Below are positions 52,266 to 62,389 of a stretch of 64,000 nucleotides of DNA, piece after piece; the stretch's first letter is position 1, and each line of letters starts with the position of its first letter. Made by a program: the position numbers and the translations under genes. The notes below the pieces were generated by a model, which saw only the letters and a list, made by a program, of their open reading frames with translations, had not been told where the DNA came from and did no database searches. Source of the stretch: Blastococcus sp. URHD0036 (lineage in GTDB: Bacteria; Actinomycetota; Actinomycetes; Mycobacteriales; Geodermatophilaceae); contig NZ_JNIK01000002.1 of assembly GCF_000701365.1 (NCBI RefSeq), forward strand, positions 1 to 64,000, written 5' to 3'.

Positions 52266-53425
52266 CGCAGTCCCAGCCCTCGTGCCACGATCCCGCGCAG
52301 GATCTCGTTGGTGCCACCGCGCAACGTGTAGCCCGGTGCGTGCAGCTGCGCCTCGGCCAGCGCCCGCCCCAGTGGATCCGGGGAGTCCATCGACGCCGGC
52401 ACGTCCACCACCCGGCGCACCTCGTCGACCACGTCGGCCTCGAAGGTGGTGCCGACGTCCTTAACCAGGGCGGCGGCGATGTTGGGCAGCTCCCCGCGGT
52501 CCAGCGCCGCCGCGATCCGCAACGACAGCTGCCGCAGCGCCAGCAACCGGGCCGACAACCGGCCCAGCGCCGCCAACTGCGCCGCATCCCCCGTCGAAGC
52601 GGCCCGGCGGCCGAACTCCGCCAGCAGCGGATACGTCGACAGGAACCGCTCCGGCCCGGACCGCTCGAACGCCAACTCCGCGGTCACCTGGTGCCAGCCC
52701 GCGCCCTCCTCGCCCAGCAGCATGTCGCCGGGGACGACGACGTCGTCGAACACGACCTCGTTGAAGTGGTGCCCGCCGTCCAGGATCCGGATCGGGTTGA
52801 TGGAGATGCCCGGCAGCGACAGGTCGATCAGCAACTGGCTCAGGCCCGCGTGCCGGTTGGCCGGATCCGCCGGCGAGGTCCGCACCAGCACGATCCCGTA
52901 GTGCGAGTGGTGCGCGTTCGACGTCCACACCTTCGCCCCCGACACCACCCAGTCGCCGTTCGCGTCCCGCGACGCCTTGGTCCGGATCGAGGCCAGGTCC
53001 GAGCCGGAGTCCGGCTCCGACATGCCGATCACGAAGAAGCACTCACCCGCCGCGATCCTGGGCAGGATCTCCCGCCGCTGGGCCTCGGTGCCGTAGCGCA
53101 GCAGGTTCGGCCCGGACTGCCGGTCGGCGATCCAGTGCGCCGCCACCGGCGCCCCAGCCGCCAGCAACTCCTCCGTGACCGCGTAGCGCTCCATCGCGGT
53201 CCGCTCGTGACCGCCGTACTCCTTCGGCCACGTCATCCCCAGCCAGCCGCGCTCCCCCAGCTTCCGGGAGAACGCCGGGTCCACCCCCGACAGCCAGGTG
53301 TCCACGTGCGGCACGAAGGTCCCCGCCGCCTGTTCGGCGGCGAGGAACTCCCGGACCTCCAGCCGCACGGCCTCCGCGGCCGCCGACCGCGGGGCCGGCG
53401 CCAGGGTGAGCGAGTCGCCGCTCAC
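52262..53425 (-). CDS. Acyl-CoA dehydrogenase
   Basis: 387 aa. GMTWPKEYGGHERTAMERY, GMSEPDSGSDLASIRTKA, SGAKVWTSNAHHSHYG and the C-terminal GYTLRGGTNEILRGIVARGLG are all standard. The GTG at 53425 overlaps the stop of the reductase gene (53422) by 4 bp. It probably forms a heteromer with the downstream partner gene. Codon choice here changes to unusually C-rich Arg and Asn codons, but not enough to argue transfer. Confidence 0.92.
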   Translation of the reverse strand: MSGDSLTLAPAPRSAAAEAVRLEVREFLAAEQAAGTFVPHVDTWLSGVDPAFSRKLGERGWLGMTWPKEYGGHERTAMERYAVTEELLAAGAPVAAHWIADRQSGPNLLRYGTEAQRREILPRIAAGECFFVIGMSEPDSGSDLASIRTKASRDANGDWVVSGAKVWTSNAHHSHYGIVLVRTSPADPANRHAGLSQLLIDLSLPGISINPIRILDGGHHFNEVVFDDVVVPGDMLLGEEGAGWHQVTAELAFERSGPERFLSTYPLLAEFGRRAASTGDAAQLAALGRLSARLLALRQLSLRIAAALDRGELPNIAAALVKDVGTTFEADVVDEVRRVVDVPASMDSPDPLGRALAEAQLHAPGYTLRGGTNEILRGIVARGLGLR

Positions 53426-54111
53426 GCGCGGGCCCGGCTGGGGTCGACGTGGGTCATCAGCACGCCGGCGCGGGTCTTGTAGCGCTTGTTGACCGCGATG
53501 ATCACCGCGGTGAAGGGCTCGAGCACCCGCGCCTGACGCAGCGCCCCGACGTCCACGCCGGGTCGGCCGGTCACCGCGGCCGCCAGGTCGACCACCCGGG
53601 CACGGGCAGCGGCGTCGTCCCCGCAGACCAGCACGTCCTCGCCGGACAGGTCGCGGTCCAGGTCGGCGACGCTGGGTGCCGAGAGGTGGTGGAAGGCCGC
53701 GGTCACCGTGCTGCCGGGCAGGAGCGCGGCCACCTGCTCGGCCGCGCTGCCCTCGGCGACGGCGAGGCCGTGCGGCCCCTGCGCGTCGAAGCCGAGCGGG
53801 TTGATGCACGAGACCACCAGCCGGCCGGTCAGGGCGGGGGCCAGTGCGGCGATCGTGGCGCCGCTCTCGTCCCACGGCGTCGCGAGCAGCACGATCTCGC
53901 CGGCCGCTGCGGCGTCTTCGTTGGCCGCACCGTCCACCCGGGCGTCGGTGCCCGCGGCCGCGAGGAGCTCCTGCAGTTCCGCGGCGGTGGCCGCCGCGCG
54001 GGCGGCGTCCCGGGAGCCCAGCACCACCGGGGAGCCGCTGCGGGCCAGCCGTAGTGCCAGGGCGCGACCGAGCGCGCCCGTTCCGCCGAGTACGGCGATC
54101 GTGTCGCTCAT
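53422..54111 (-). CDS. NADPH-dependent F420 reductase-like protein (NpdG family)
   Basis: 229 aa. IAVLGGTGALGRALALRLARSGSPVVLGSRD is the NADP site of the F420H2:NADP oxidoreductase family. Later VVSCINPLGF and AFHHLSAPSVADL also match. Would move hydride between NADPH and the deazaflavin F420, or reduce another small substrate. First gene of the operon with two acyl-CoA dehydrogenases. Its promoter region contains the motif shared with the ferredoxin/P450 promoter. Confidence 0.82.
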   Translation of the reverse strand: MSDTIAVLGGTGALGRALALRLARSGSPVVLGSRDAARAAATAAELQELLAAAGTDARVDGAANEDAAAAGEIVLLATPWDESGATIAALAPALTGRLVVSCINPLGFDAQGPHGLAVAEGSAAEQVAALLPGSTVTAAFHHLSAPSVADLDRDLSGEDVLVCGDDAAARARVVDLAAAVTGRPGVDVGALRQARVLEPFTAVIIAVNKRYKTRAGVLMTHVDPSRARA

Positions 54112-54158
54112 CGGTGCTGCCTCCACGGGGTCGGACCGGCGGGATTCCCCCGCGACAG

Positions 54159-54180
54159 AAACTAGGATAAGCATTACCAG
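54159..54180. promoter_or_regulatory. Shared motif AAACTAGGATAAGCATTA, site 1
   Basis: 18 bp identical to 55669-55686, here 7 bp before the MFS start and 48 bp upstream of the divergent reductase start. It contains TAGGAT, a possible plus-strand -10 box, and GATAAGCATTACC, a near-palindrome. Strong candidate operator for a local regulon. Confidence 0.7.
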
Positions 54181-54182
54181 CG

Positions 54183-55436
54183 ATGAGCGGAACCGGTAGG
54201 GACAGACCTCCGGCGACGGGGCGGCTCGCCGTCCTCGTCGTCTGCACCGCGGCGATGGGGCTCGGCTGTGCGCCCACCTTCCTGGTGGGCTACCTGGGTC
54301 CGGACGTCCGCGCCAGCCTCGACCTCTCCGGGGCACAACTCGGCCTGCTGGTCGGGCTCTTCTACGGCGCCACCGGCGTCACGTCGATGGTCGTCTCGCG
54401 ACTCGTCGACCCCTGGGGTGCGCGCGTCTGCATCGTCGGTGACCAGCTGCTGGTCGCCCTGGTCCTGACGGCCGCCGCGCTGCGGCCGGGGTTCGGCACG
54501 CTCGCCGTCGCCAGCGCCCTGGCCGGCGCCGGTTACGCCTTCGCCAACGCCGGCACCAGCCTCGCGGTCACCTCGGTGTCGCTGCCCGAGCAGGCGGGGG
54601 CCGCGGTCGCGACCAAGACCGCCGGCATCCCCCTGGGCGCGACGCTCCTCGCGTTGACCGGCCTCCCGCTGGCCGGCGTCCTGGGCTGGGAGGGCGTCGC
54701 GCTCTGCCTGGCCGCCCTGCTGGCGGTCAACGCCGTCGCGGGATGGGTCCTGCTGCCGCGGACCGTCCGCCGACGCGGCGACGCCGGACCGCTCCCCACC
54801 TCCGGCCGGCTGCCCCGCCGCTTCGGCTGGGTCGTGCTGGCGTCGTTCCTCTACGTGCTGGGCTCCCAGCCGCTGTTCTCCTGGCTGGTCATCACGCTGG
54901 TCGACGCCGGCGTCTCCCGTTCGGTGGCGGGCGCCATCTCGGCCACCGGCACCGCACTCGGCGCCGTCGTCATGGTCCTGGCGGCCCGCCGCGCCGACCG
55001 GGCCGGCCCGCGGCACCGGGCCGTCACCGCCGCGGCGGTTGCCAGCGCCTCGGTCGCCGGCACCGCCCTCGTCTGGATCGGCGGGCACGTCGCCCTGGGG
55101 GTCCTGGTCATCGGCGCGGTCGTGGCCATCCTGGCCGATCTCGTGGGCTCCGGGTTCGCGCACGCCGTGGCCATCGACCGCGCGCCGCAGGCCGTGGGCA
55201 AGGCGACCGCGGTCATGTCCAGCGGCTACTACCTGGGCGCGCTCGTCTCGCCGCTCGTCTTCGGCGCCGCGGCGGACGCGACCGGGTCCTACGACGCCTC
55301 GTGGGCGGTCACGGTCACCGCGATGACGTGCTGCGCCCTGTGCCTGCTCGTCGTCCACCGGTGGGTGCGGCCGCCGGAGGCCGGCCGGGCCGCCGGCCCG
55401 GCCGAGACGTCCGCCGCACTCAGTCCGAGAGGGTGA
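54183..55436 (+). CDS. MFS transporter
   Basis: 417 aa with about 12 membrane segments: LAVLVVCTAAMGLGCAPTFLVGYLGPDVRASLDLS at the start, MVVSRLVDPWGARVCIVGDQ as the loop 2-3 motif. Resembles organic-acid or aromatic-acid MFS permeases. It starts directly after the shared motif and overlaps the convergent ferredoxin gene by 17 bp. Likely uptake of the substrate for the surrounding catabolic genes (inference). Confidence 0.88.
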   Translation: MSGTGRDRPPATGRLAVLVVCTAAMGLGCAPTFLVGYLGPDVRASLDLSGAQLGLLVGLFYGATGVTSMVVSRLVDPWGARVCIVGDQLLVALVLTAAALRPGFGTLAVASALAGAGYAFANAGTSLAVTSVSLPEQAGAAVATKTAGIPLGATLLALTGLPLAGVLGWEGVALCLAALLAVNAVAGWVLLPRTVRRRGDAGPLPTSGRLPRRFGWVVLASFLYVLGSQPLFSWLVITLVDAGVSRSVAGAISATGTALGAVVMVLAARRADRAGPRHRAVTAAAVASASVAGTALVWIGGHVALGVLVIGAVVAILADLVGSGFAHAVAIDRAPQAVGKATAVMSSGYYLGALVSPLVFGAAADATGSYDASWAVTVTAMTCCALCLLVVHRWVRPPEAGRAAGPAETSAALSPRG

Positions 55437-55614
55437 TGGCCCGCTCGGGACAGGCGGAGACGGCCGTGCGGGCATCGGCCTCCATCGAGGCCGGGACCGG
55501 GTCCAGCTGCACGATCGCGTGGCCGTCGTCGGCGTCGAGCTCGAAGACCTCCGGCGCGCTCATGTGACAGACGCCGTGCCCCTGGCAGACGTCCAGGTCG
55601 ACCGAGACTCGCAT
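55420..55614 (-). CDS. 3Fe-4S ferredoxin of P450 systems
   Basis: 64 aa. VDLDVCQGHGVCHMSAPEVF gives Cys-X5-Cys and the distal SACPERAI gives the last Cys-Pro; together the three cysteines of a 3Fe-4S cluster. Such ferredoxins feed electrons to actinobacterial P450s. The ATG at 55614 is preceded by GAGGGGG. It is divergent from the P450 gene with a shared motif in between, so the two are probably co-regulated. No ferredoxin reductase gene is in the window. Confidence 0.9.
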   Translation of the reverse strand: MRVSVDLDVCQGHGVCHMSAPEVFELDADDGHAIVQLDPVPASMEADARTAVSACPERAITLSD

Positions 55615-55668
55615 CGCATCCCCCTCGGGGTGGGCCGGCGCCGGCAGCGCACGGACGTTGACAGCCAC

Positions 55669-55688
55669 AAACTAGGATAAGCATTATC
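55669..55688. promoter_or_regulatory. Shared motif AAACTAGGATAAGCATTA, site 2
   Basis: Between the divergent ferredoxin and P450 genes. Includes the perfect 13-bp palindrome GATAAGCATTATC (55676-55688). TTGACA lies just upstream at 55659-55664, too close to TAGGAT for a standard spacing, so the exact promoter is uncertain. Confidence 0.7.
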
Positions 55689-55721
55689 ACAGGTGAGCAG
55701 GACGACAGAGACGAGGACCAC

Positions 55722-56999
55722 ATGAGCACCGAAGACCGCAGCCCCGTCGTCGACTTCGACCACCACTCCCCGGAGCACGCCGACGACACCGTGGGCAGCT
55801 ACCGCCGGCTGCGCGAGACGGCGCCCGTGGCCTGGACGGAGAACCACGGCGGGTTCTGGGTGCTCAGCGACTACGAGTCGGTCTTCGAGGCCGCCCGCGA
55901 CGACGACGTCTTCTCCTCCCAGCGGCTGGACCAGTACGGCGGCCCGGGCCTGTCGGTGGTCATCCCGAAGACGCCGATGCACTTCCACATCCCGATCGAG
56001 CTGGACCCGCCGGAGTTCCGGTCCTTCCGCAAGGTCGTCAACCCCGTCGCCTCGCCGGCCGCCGTCGCCAAGGTCGAGGACATGATCGTGAAGTGGACGA
56101 CGTGGTTCGTCGACGAGCTGATCGAGACCGGTGAGGCCGACCTCGCCCAGGTCATCGGCGTCCCCGCCATCTGCACCATCGACTGGCTGGGCCTGCCGGT
56201 GCAGGACTGGCAGATCTACGCCCGCTCGCACCAGGCCACGCTCGCCGAGCCGACCGACAGCCCGCTGTACAAGCAGGCGGTCGAGGTCGACCTCCCCTAC
56301 GGCACCGAGCAGATGCGCCAGACCATCGCCGCCCGCGCCGCCGAGCCCCGCGACGACGTCATCAGCTACCTGGTCCAGCAGGAGGTCGACGGGCGGCCGA
56401 TCACCCAGGAGGAGGTCTTCTCCATGGTCGAGCTGCTGGTCAGCGGCGGCGTGGGGACGACGGCCTCGCTGGTCAGCCAGACCCTGGTCTGGCTCTACGA
56501 GCACCAGGACGTGCGGCAGGAGCTGATCGACGACCCGTCGCTGCTGGACCGCGCGATCGAGGAGTTCCTCCGCTACTTCTCCCCCACCCAGGCCCTGGCC
56601 CGCACGGTGGTCAAGGACGCCGACTTCCACGGCAGCCACGTGCACGTCGGCGACCGGGCGCTGCTCGCCTGGTCCTCGGCGAACCGGGACCCGAACCAGT
56701 TCGAGAACCCGGACGAGATCGACATCCACCGCTGGCCGAACCGGCACGTCTCCTTCGGCGTCGGGGTGCACCGCTGCGCCGGCTCCCACTTCGGCAAGCG
56801 CATGGCCAAGGAGATGCTCGCGCAGGTGCTCGAGCGGATGCCCGACTACGAGGTCGACCTCTCCGGCCTCAAGCGCTACCCGCGCCAGGGCGTCAACAAG
56901 GGCTGGCAGCGGATCCCGGCCACCTTCACGCCGGGCGAGCGCCGGCTGCCGCCGGGCGCGGTGCCCGAGGGCGTCTCCGCCGCCTCCGCCCGCAGCTGA
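55722..56999 (+). CDS. Cytochrome P450
   Basis: 425 aa. The I helix is VSGGVGTTASLVSQ, the K helix is EEFLRYFSP, and the heme loop FGVGVHRCAGSHFGKR carries the Cys ligand. Inserts oxygen into an unactivated C-H bond, using electrons from a ferredoxin. The ATG at 55722 has GAGGA 5 bp upstream. It is followed by a mycofactocin-type SDR (91 bp), a natural partner for oxidising the newly made alcohol. Confidence 0.95.
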   Translation: MSTEDRSPVVDFDHHSPEHADDTVGSYRRLRETAPVAWTENHGGFWVLSDYESVFEAARDDDVFSSQRLDQYGGPGLSVVIPKTPMHFHIPIELDPPEFRSFRKVVNPVASPAAVAKVEDMIVKWTTWFVDELIETGEADLAQVIGVPAICTIDWLGLPVQDWQIYARSHQATLAEPTDSPLYKQAVEVDLPYGTEQMRQTIAARAAEPRDDVISYLVQQEVDGRPITQEEVFSMVELLVSGGVGTTASLVSQTLVWLYEHQDVRQELIDDPSLLDRAIEEFLRYFSPTQALARTVVKDADFHGSHVHVGDRALLAWSSANRDPNQFENPDEIDIHRWPNRHVSFGVGVHRCAGSHFGKRMAKEMLAQVLERMPDYEVDLSGLKRYPRQGVNKGWQRIPATFTPGERRLPPGAVPEGVSAASARS

Positions 57000-57090
57000 C
57001 CGTTCCCCACGCCACCCCACCAGCAGCACCGACCGAGCCGCACCGTCGCGGCCGGGGACCCCGGGCAACCGGAGAACAGGAGCGCACGCC

Positions 57091-57930
57091 ATGGCAGGAC
57101 GCATGGAGGGCAAGGTCGCCTTCATCACCGGAGCGGCACGCGGCCAGGGCCGCAGCCACGCGATCCGGCTGGCCCAGGAGGGTGCCGACATCATCGCCGT
57201 CGACATCTGCGAGGACATCGCGACGGTGACGCCCTACTACCCGCTGGCCACCGAGGCCGAGCTGGCCGAGACCGTGGCGGCCGTCGAGGCGCTGGACCGG
57301 CGGATCGTGGCGAAGAAGGCCGACGTCCGCGACCTCGACGGTCTACAGGCCGCCTTCGACGCCGGCGTGGCCGAGCTCGGCCGGGTGGACACCGTCGTCG
57401 CCAACGCCGGGATCGCCACGTACGGCCTCGCGTGGGAGCTCTCCGGCGACCAGTGGAAGGACATGATCGACGTCAACCTGACCGGCGTCTTCCACACCGC
57501 CAAGGTCGCCATCCCGACGATGATCGAGGCCGGCCGCGGCGGCTCGATCATGTTCACCAGCTCGATCGGCGGGCTCAAGGGCATCCAGCACGTGGCCCAC
57601 TACGTCGCCGCCAAGCACGGGATCGTCGGCCTGATGCGCACGCTGGCCAACGAGCTCGGCCCGCACAGCATCCGGGTCAACACCATCCACCCGACCAACG
57701 TCGACACGATCATGATCCAGAACCCGGGCACCTACGCCATGTTCTCGCCGGGCGACCCGGAGCCGAGCCAGGAGAAGGCGATGCCGGGCTTCATGAGCCT
57801 CAACACGCTCCCGGTGCCGTGGATCGAGACCAGCGACATCAGCAACGCCGTCCTCTGGCTGGCCAGCGACGAGAGCCGGTACGTGACCGGCGTGACCCTG
57901 CCGGTCGACGCCGGCGCCTACGTGAAGTAG
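57091..57930 (+). CDS. Mycofactocin-type SDR oxidoreductase
   Basis: 279 aa. VAFITGAARGQGRSHAIRLA is the Rossmann start. The family insertion (about residues 38-73) is long and clear: DICEDIATVTPYYPLATEAE through EALDRRIV. Catalytic TSSIGG and YVAAK. The insertion and the expected bound NAD identify the mycofactocin-coupled group. AGGAGCGCACGCC precedes the ATG. Likely co-transcribed with the upstream P450. Confidence 0.93.
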   Translation: MAGRMEGKVAFITGAARGQGRSHAIRLAQEGADIIAVDICEDIATVTPYYPLATEAELAETVAAVEALDRRIVAKKADVRDLDGLQAAFDAGVAELGRVDTVVANAGIATYGLAWELSGDQWKDMIDVNLTGVFHTAKVAIPTMIEAGRGGSIMFTSSIGGLKGIQHVAHYVAAKHGIVGLMRTLANELGPHSIRVNTIHPTNVDTIMIQNPGTYAMFSPGDPEPSQEKAMPGFMSLNTLPVPWIETSDISNAVLWLASDESRYVTGVTLPVDAGAYVK

Positions 57931-57942
57931 TCGTCCCACCCC

Positions 57943-57987
57943 GCAGCGGGCGCCGTCGCGAGCACGTCTCGCGGCGGCGCCCGCTGC
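57943..57987 (+). terminator. 20-bp hairpin after the SDR
   Basis: 57943-57962 pairs with 57968-57987 (one mismatch, CACGT loop), starting 12 bp after the stop. Terminator of the P450-SDR unit. Confidence 0.8.
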
Positions 57988-57990
57988 CTG

Positions 57991-58030
57991 TTGTGGTGCA
58001 GCCCACACCATGCATATGGTGAGCCTGTTT
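57991..58030 (+). promoter_or_regulatory. P450-2 promoter with motif ACCATGCATATGGT
   Basis: TTGTGG (57991-57996) and TATGGT (58015-58020) are 18 bp apart. The -10 box is the end of ACCATGCATATGGT (58007-58020), followed after GAG by CCTGTTT (58024-58030). The 14-mer recurs with one change at 59441-59454, and CCTGTTT recurs inverted there as AAACAGG. Confidence 0.7.
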
Positions 58031-58068
58031 ACGCACCGACGCGTCAGCCGAGCCAGGGAGCACCCCGC

Positions 58069-59334
58069 ATGAGCCAGTCGACCGCCGCCCCGCCCGCTCC
58101 GGACATCCTCTCGCCGGAGTACGTCGCCGACCCGTACCCGTTCCACAAGGTGCTGCGCGACCACCACCCCGCCACCTACCACGAGGCGACGCAGAGCTGG
58201 CTGATCAGCCGGTACGCCGACTGTGCGCACGCGTTCAAGAGCGAGGCGTTCTCCAGCCGGAACTACGACTGGCAGCTGGAGCCCATCCACGGCCGGACGA
58301 TCCTGCAGATGCAGGGCAAGGAGCACGCCACCCACCGGTCGCTGCTCAACCCGTTCTTCCGCGGCAAGGGCCTCGAGGCCTTCATGCCGACCATCCGTCA
58401 GAACGCCGCGGAGCTGATCACCGCCGCCGTGCAGCGCGCCGGCAGCGAGATGATGGACGAGCTGTCCGGGCGCGGCCGGGTCGACCTCGTCGCCGAGTTC
58501 ACGACCTGGTTCCCGATCCGGGTCATGGTCGACATGCTCGGCCTGCCCAAGAGCGACCACGACCGCTTCCACCGCTGGTACCACTCGGTCATCGCGCACC
58601 TGAACAACCTCGCCGGCGACCCGGCCGTCACGGCCGCGGCCGACCAGACCCGCGAGGAGCTGCGCGAGTACATGCTCCCGATCATCCGGGAGCGCCGGAA
58701 CGGCGACGGCGACGACCTGCTCTCCCGCCTCTGCCGGGCGGAGGTCGACGGCGAGCAGATGTCCGACGAGGAGATCAAGGCGTTCGTGAGCCTGCTCCTG
58801 GTCGCCGGCGGCGAGACCACCGACAAGGCCATCGCCAGCATGATGACCAACCTGATCAAGAATCCCGACCAGCTCGAGGCGGTGCGCGCCGACCGCAGCC
58901 TGGTCGACGCCGCCATCGCCGAGACGCTGCGCTACACGGGCCCGGTGCACATGATCATGCGCCAGACCGAGCAGCCGGTGGAGATCGAGGGGACGACGAT
59001 CCCCGAGGGCGCGACCTGCATCCTCATGCTGGCCTCGGCCAACCGCGACGAGCGGCACTTCAGCGACCCGGACCGCTTCGACATCCACCGCAGCGACCTC
59101 GACGTGGCGCGGGCCTTCAGCGGCGCCGCCAACCACGTCCAGTTCATCCTGGGCCGGCACTTCTGCGTCGGCTCGCTGCTGGCTCGCACGGAGATGCAGG
59201 TGGCCCTGGAGCTGGTCCTCGACTCCATGCCGAACCTGCGTTTCCAGGAGGGCTTCGTGCCGAAGGAGGTCGGGCTCTACACCCGCAGCGTGGAGAGCCT
59301 GCTGGTCGAGTTCGACGTCCCGGCCAAGGCCTGA
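58069..59334 (+). CDS. Cytochrome P450 (second)
   Basis: 421 aa. The I helix is LLLVAGGETTDKAIAS, the K helix is AETLRYTGPVH, and the heme loop FILGRHFCVGSLLAR carries the Cys ligand. Not closely similar to the P450 at 55722 outside conserved motifs, so a different substrate position or substrate is likely. The ATG at 58069 has AGGGAG 8 bp upstream. The nearest ferredoxin is at 55420. Confidence 0.95.
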   Translation: MSQSTAAPPAPDILSPEYVADPYPFHKVLRDHHPATYHEATQSWLISRYADCAHAFKSEAFSSRNYDWQLEPIHGRTILQMQGKEHATHRSLLNPFFRGKGLEAFMPTIRQNAAELITAAVQRAGSEMMDELSGRGRVDLVAEFTTWFPIRVMVDMLGLPKSDHDRFHRWYHSVIAHLNNLAGDPAVTAAADQTREELREYMLPIIRERRNGDGDDLLSRLCRAEVDGEQMSDEEIKAFVSLLLVAGGETTDKAIASMMTNLIKNPDQLEAVRADRSLVDAAIAETLRYTGPVHMIMRQTEQPVEIEGTTIPEGATCILMLASANRDERHFSDPDRFDIHRSDLDVARAFSGAANHVQFILGRHFCVGSLLARTEMQVALELVLDSMPNLRFQEGFVPKEVGLYTRSVESLLVEFDVPAKA

Positions 59335-59350
59335 GACCGCCGCCTGAGCG

Positions 59351-59383
<33 letters not shown>

Positions 59384-59390
59384 AGACCCG

Positions 59391-59425
59391 GAGCCCCGGA
59401 CTGCGCGCCGCCGCGTCCGGGGCTC
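59391..59425 (+). terminator. Hairpin after the second P450
   Basis: 59391-59401 pairs with 59415-59425 (11 bp), directly after the poly-C run and before the next promoter. Confidence 0.65.
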
Positions 59426-59454
59426 TGGTCAAACAGGGTAACCATGCATAGGGT
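59426..59454 (+). promoter_or_regulatory. NTF2-like gene promoter with motif ACCATGCATAGGGT
   Basis: TGGTCA (59426-59431) and TAGGGT (59449-59454) are 17 bp apart. AAACAGG (59431-59437), GTA and then ACCATGCATAGGGT (59441-59454) mirror the elements before the second P450. The same factor probably binds over the -10 box in both. Confidence 0.7.
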
Positions 59455-59514
59455 AATCCCGATCACATCGACCCGGCCGACGACGCCGTCGGCCCGCCGT
59501 CCAGGAGACGCCGA

Positions 59515-59925
59515 ATGTCCGCACGTGGAGACCTCGAGAACGTCCTCAACCGCTACTCCATCGCCTACGACCAGAACGACATGACGGAGATGGCCGACAC
59601 CTTCGCCGACTCCGCCGTGCTCACGATGCGCATCGGCGGCGGCGACCTCATCGGCCCCTTCGAGGGCAAGGAGGCGGTCATGAAGCTGATGACCGACAGC
59701 CTGGCCAGCCAGAGCGACCAGCGCCGGCACGTCACGACGAACATGGCCGTCCGCAAGGAGACCGACGACGCGGCCACCGTCGACTCCTACCTGACGCTGA
59801 TCTCGATCGAGAACGGCAAGGCCACCCTGCTGTCGACCGCGCTCTACCAGGACGAGCTCGTCAAGGAGGCCGACGGCGCCTGGCGGTTCACCAAGCGGCA
59901 CATCGAGCTCGACCTGCCGTACTGA
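59515..59925 (+). CDS. NTF2-like / SnoaL-like protein
   Basis: 136 aa. LENVLNRYSIAYDQNDMTEMADTFADSAVLTM and DGAWRFTKRHIELDLPY are the scaffold of the nuclear-transport-factor-2 fold, used by ketosteroid isomerases, dehydratases and non-enzymatic binding proteins. CAGGAG precedes the ATG. It shares its promoter motif with the second P450, so it probably acts in the same pathway. Confidence 0.85.
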   Translation: MSARGDLENVLNRYSIAYDQNDMTEMADTFADSAVLTMRIGGGDLIGPFEGKEAVMKLMTDSLASQSDQRRHVTTNMAVRKETDDAATVDSYLTLISIENGKATLLSTALYQDELVKEADGAWRFTKRHIELDLPY

Positions 59926-59940
59926 GTCCCGCACGACACT

Positions 59941-59971
59941 GAGGGGGAGGCGCCGGCGGCGCCTCCCCCTC
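59941..59971. terminator. 14-bp perfect hairpin between convergent genes
   Basis: 59941-59954 pairs with 59958-59971 around GGC, between the NTF2-like gene and the convergent SDR. Bidirectional terminator. Confidence 0.8.
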
Positions 59972-59984
59972 GGTCGTCCGCGGA

Positions 59985-60809
59985 TCAGCGGATCAGGGCA
60001 CCCGCGTCGACCGGCAGCGCCACCCCGGTGATGAAGCGGGCCTCCTCCGAGGCGAGGAACAGCACGGCGTTGCTGACGTCGTCGGGCTCCACCCAGCCGG
60101 TGTCCAGCGCGTGCATGCCCTTCATGATGTCGACGACGTCGTCCTTGCCCGGCGCCTCGAGGTCGGGCCGGAAGAGCTTGTAGATCGCGTCGTTGAACAG
60201 CAGCGGCGTGTCGACGTTGGTCGGGTTCACGCAGTTGACCCGGATGCCCTGCGGCGCGACCTCGTTCGCCAGCGCCCGCATGATCCCCACCAGACCGTGC
60301 TTGGCCGCCGTGTAGTGGGTGTTGTTCGGCAGCCCCTTGGCCGAGGCGATCGACCCGGTGAGCACGACGGACGCGCCCGCCGACAGGTGCGGCAGCGCCG
60401 CCCGGATCGTCTTGAAGACGCCGGTGAGGTTGATGTCGATCATGTCCTGCCACGTCTCGTCGGACATCTCGGCCATCGGCGCGCTGCCCCCGACCCCGGC
60501 GTTGGCCACCACGACGTCCAGCCGGCCGAGCTCGGCCACGCCCCGGTCGACCAGCTCCCGCAGTGCGGTGCCGTCGCGGACGTCGACCCGGCCGACGACG
60601 GCACGCCGGTCCTCGGCCTCGATCAGCCGGACCGTCTCGGCGAGGTCGGCCTCGGTGGCCAGGCCGTAGCCGACGGTCGCGACGTCGGCGCAGGCGTCGG
60701 CGAGGACCAGGTCCGCGCCCTCCCGGGCCAGCCGGACGGCGTGGTTGCGCCCCTGCCCGCGGGCAGCCCCGGTGACGAACGCGACCTTCCCCTGGAACCG
60801 CTGGTGCAC
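59985..60809 (-). CDS. Mycofactocin-type SDR oxidoreductase
   Basis: 274 aa. VAFVTGAARGQGRNHAVRLA, then the family insertion (about residues 36-66): DACADVATVGYGLATEADL and LIEAEDRRAV. Catalytic LTGSIAS and YTAAK. The GTG at 60809 has AGGAG 5 bp upstream. It is last gene of the sugar-type ABC operon (38 bp after the ATPase), so the imported compound is probably an alcohol or polyol that it oxidises. Confidence 0.92.
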   Translation of the reverse strand: MHQRFQGKVAFVTGAARGQGRNHAVRLAREGADLVLADACADVATVGYGLATEADLAETVRLIEAEDRRAVVGRVDVRDGTALRELVDRGVAELGRLDVVVANAGVGGSAPMAEMSDETWQDMIDINLTGVFKTIRAALPHLSAGASVVLTGSIASAKGLPNNTHYTAAKHGLVGIMRALANEVAPQGIRVNCVNPTNVDTPLLFNDAIYKLFRPDLEAPGKDDVVDIMKGMHALDTGWVEPDDVSNAVLFLASEEARFITGVALPVDAGALIR

Positions 60810-60847
60810 GTGCTCTCCTCTCCCCCGGGACCGCCCGTGCGGCCCGG

Positions 60848-62385
<1,538 letters not shown>

Positions 62386-62389
<4 letters not shown>

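Noticed and set aside
53422-53425. Possible full acyl-CoA dehydrogenase fusion with the upstream reductase
   Set aside because: The stop at 53422-53424 and GTG at 53425 give an ordinary 4-bp overlap in different frames.
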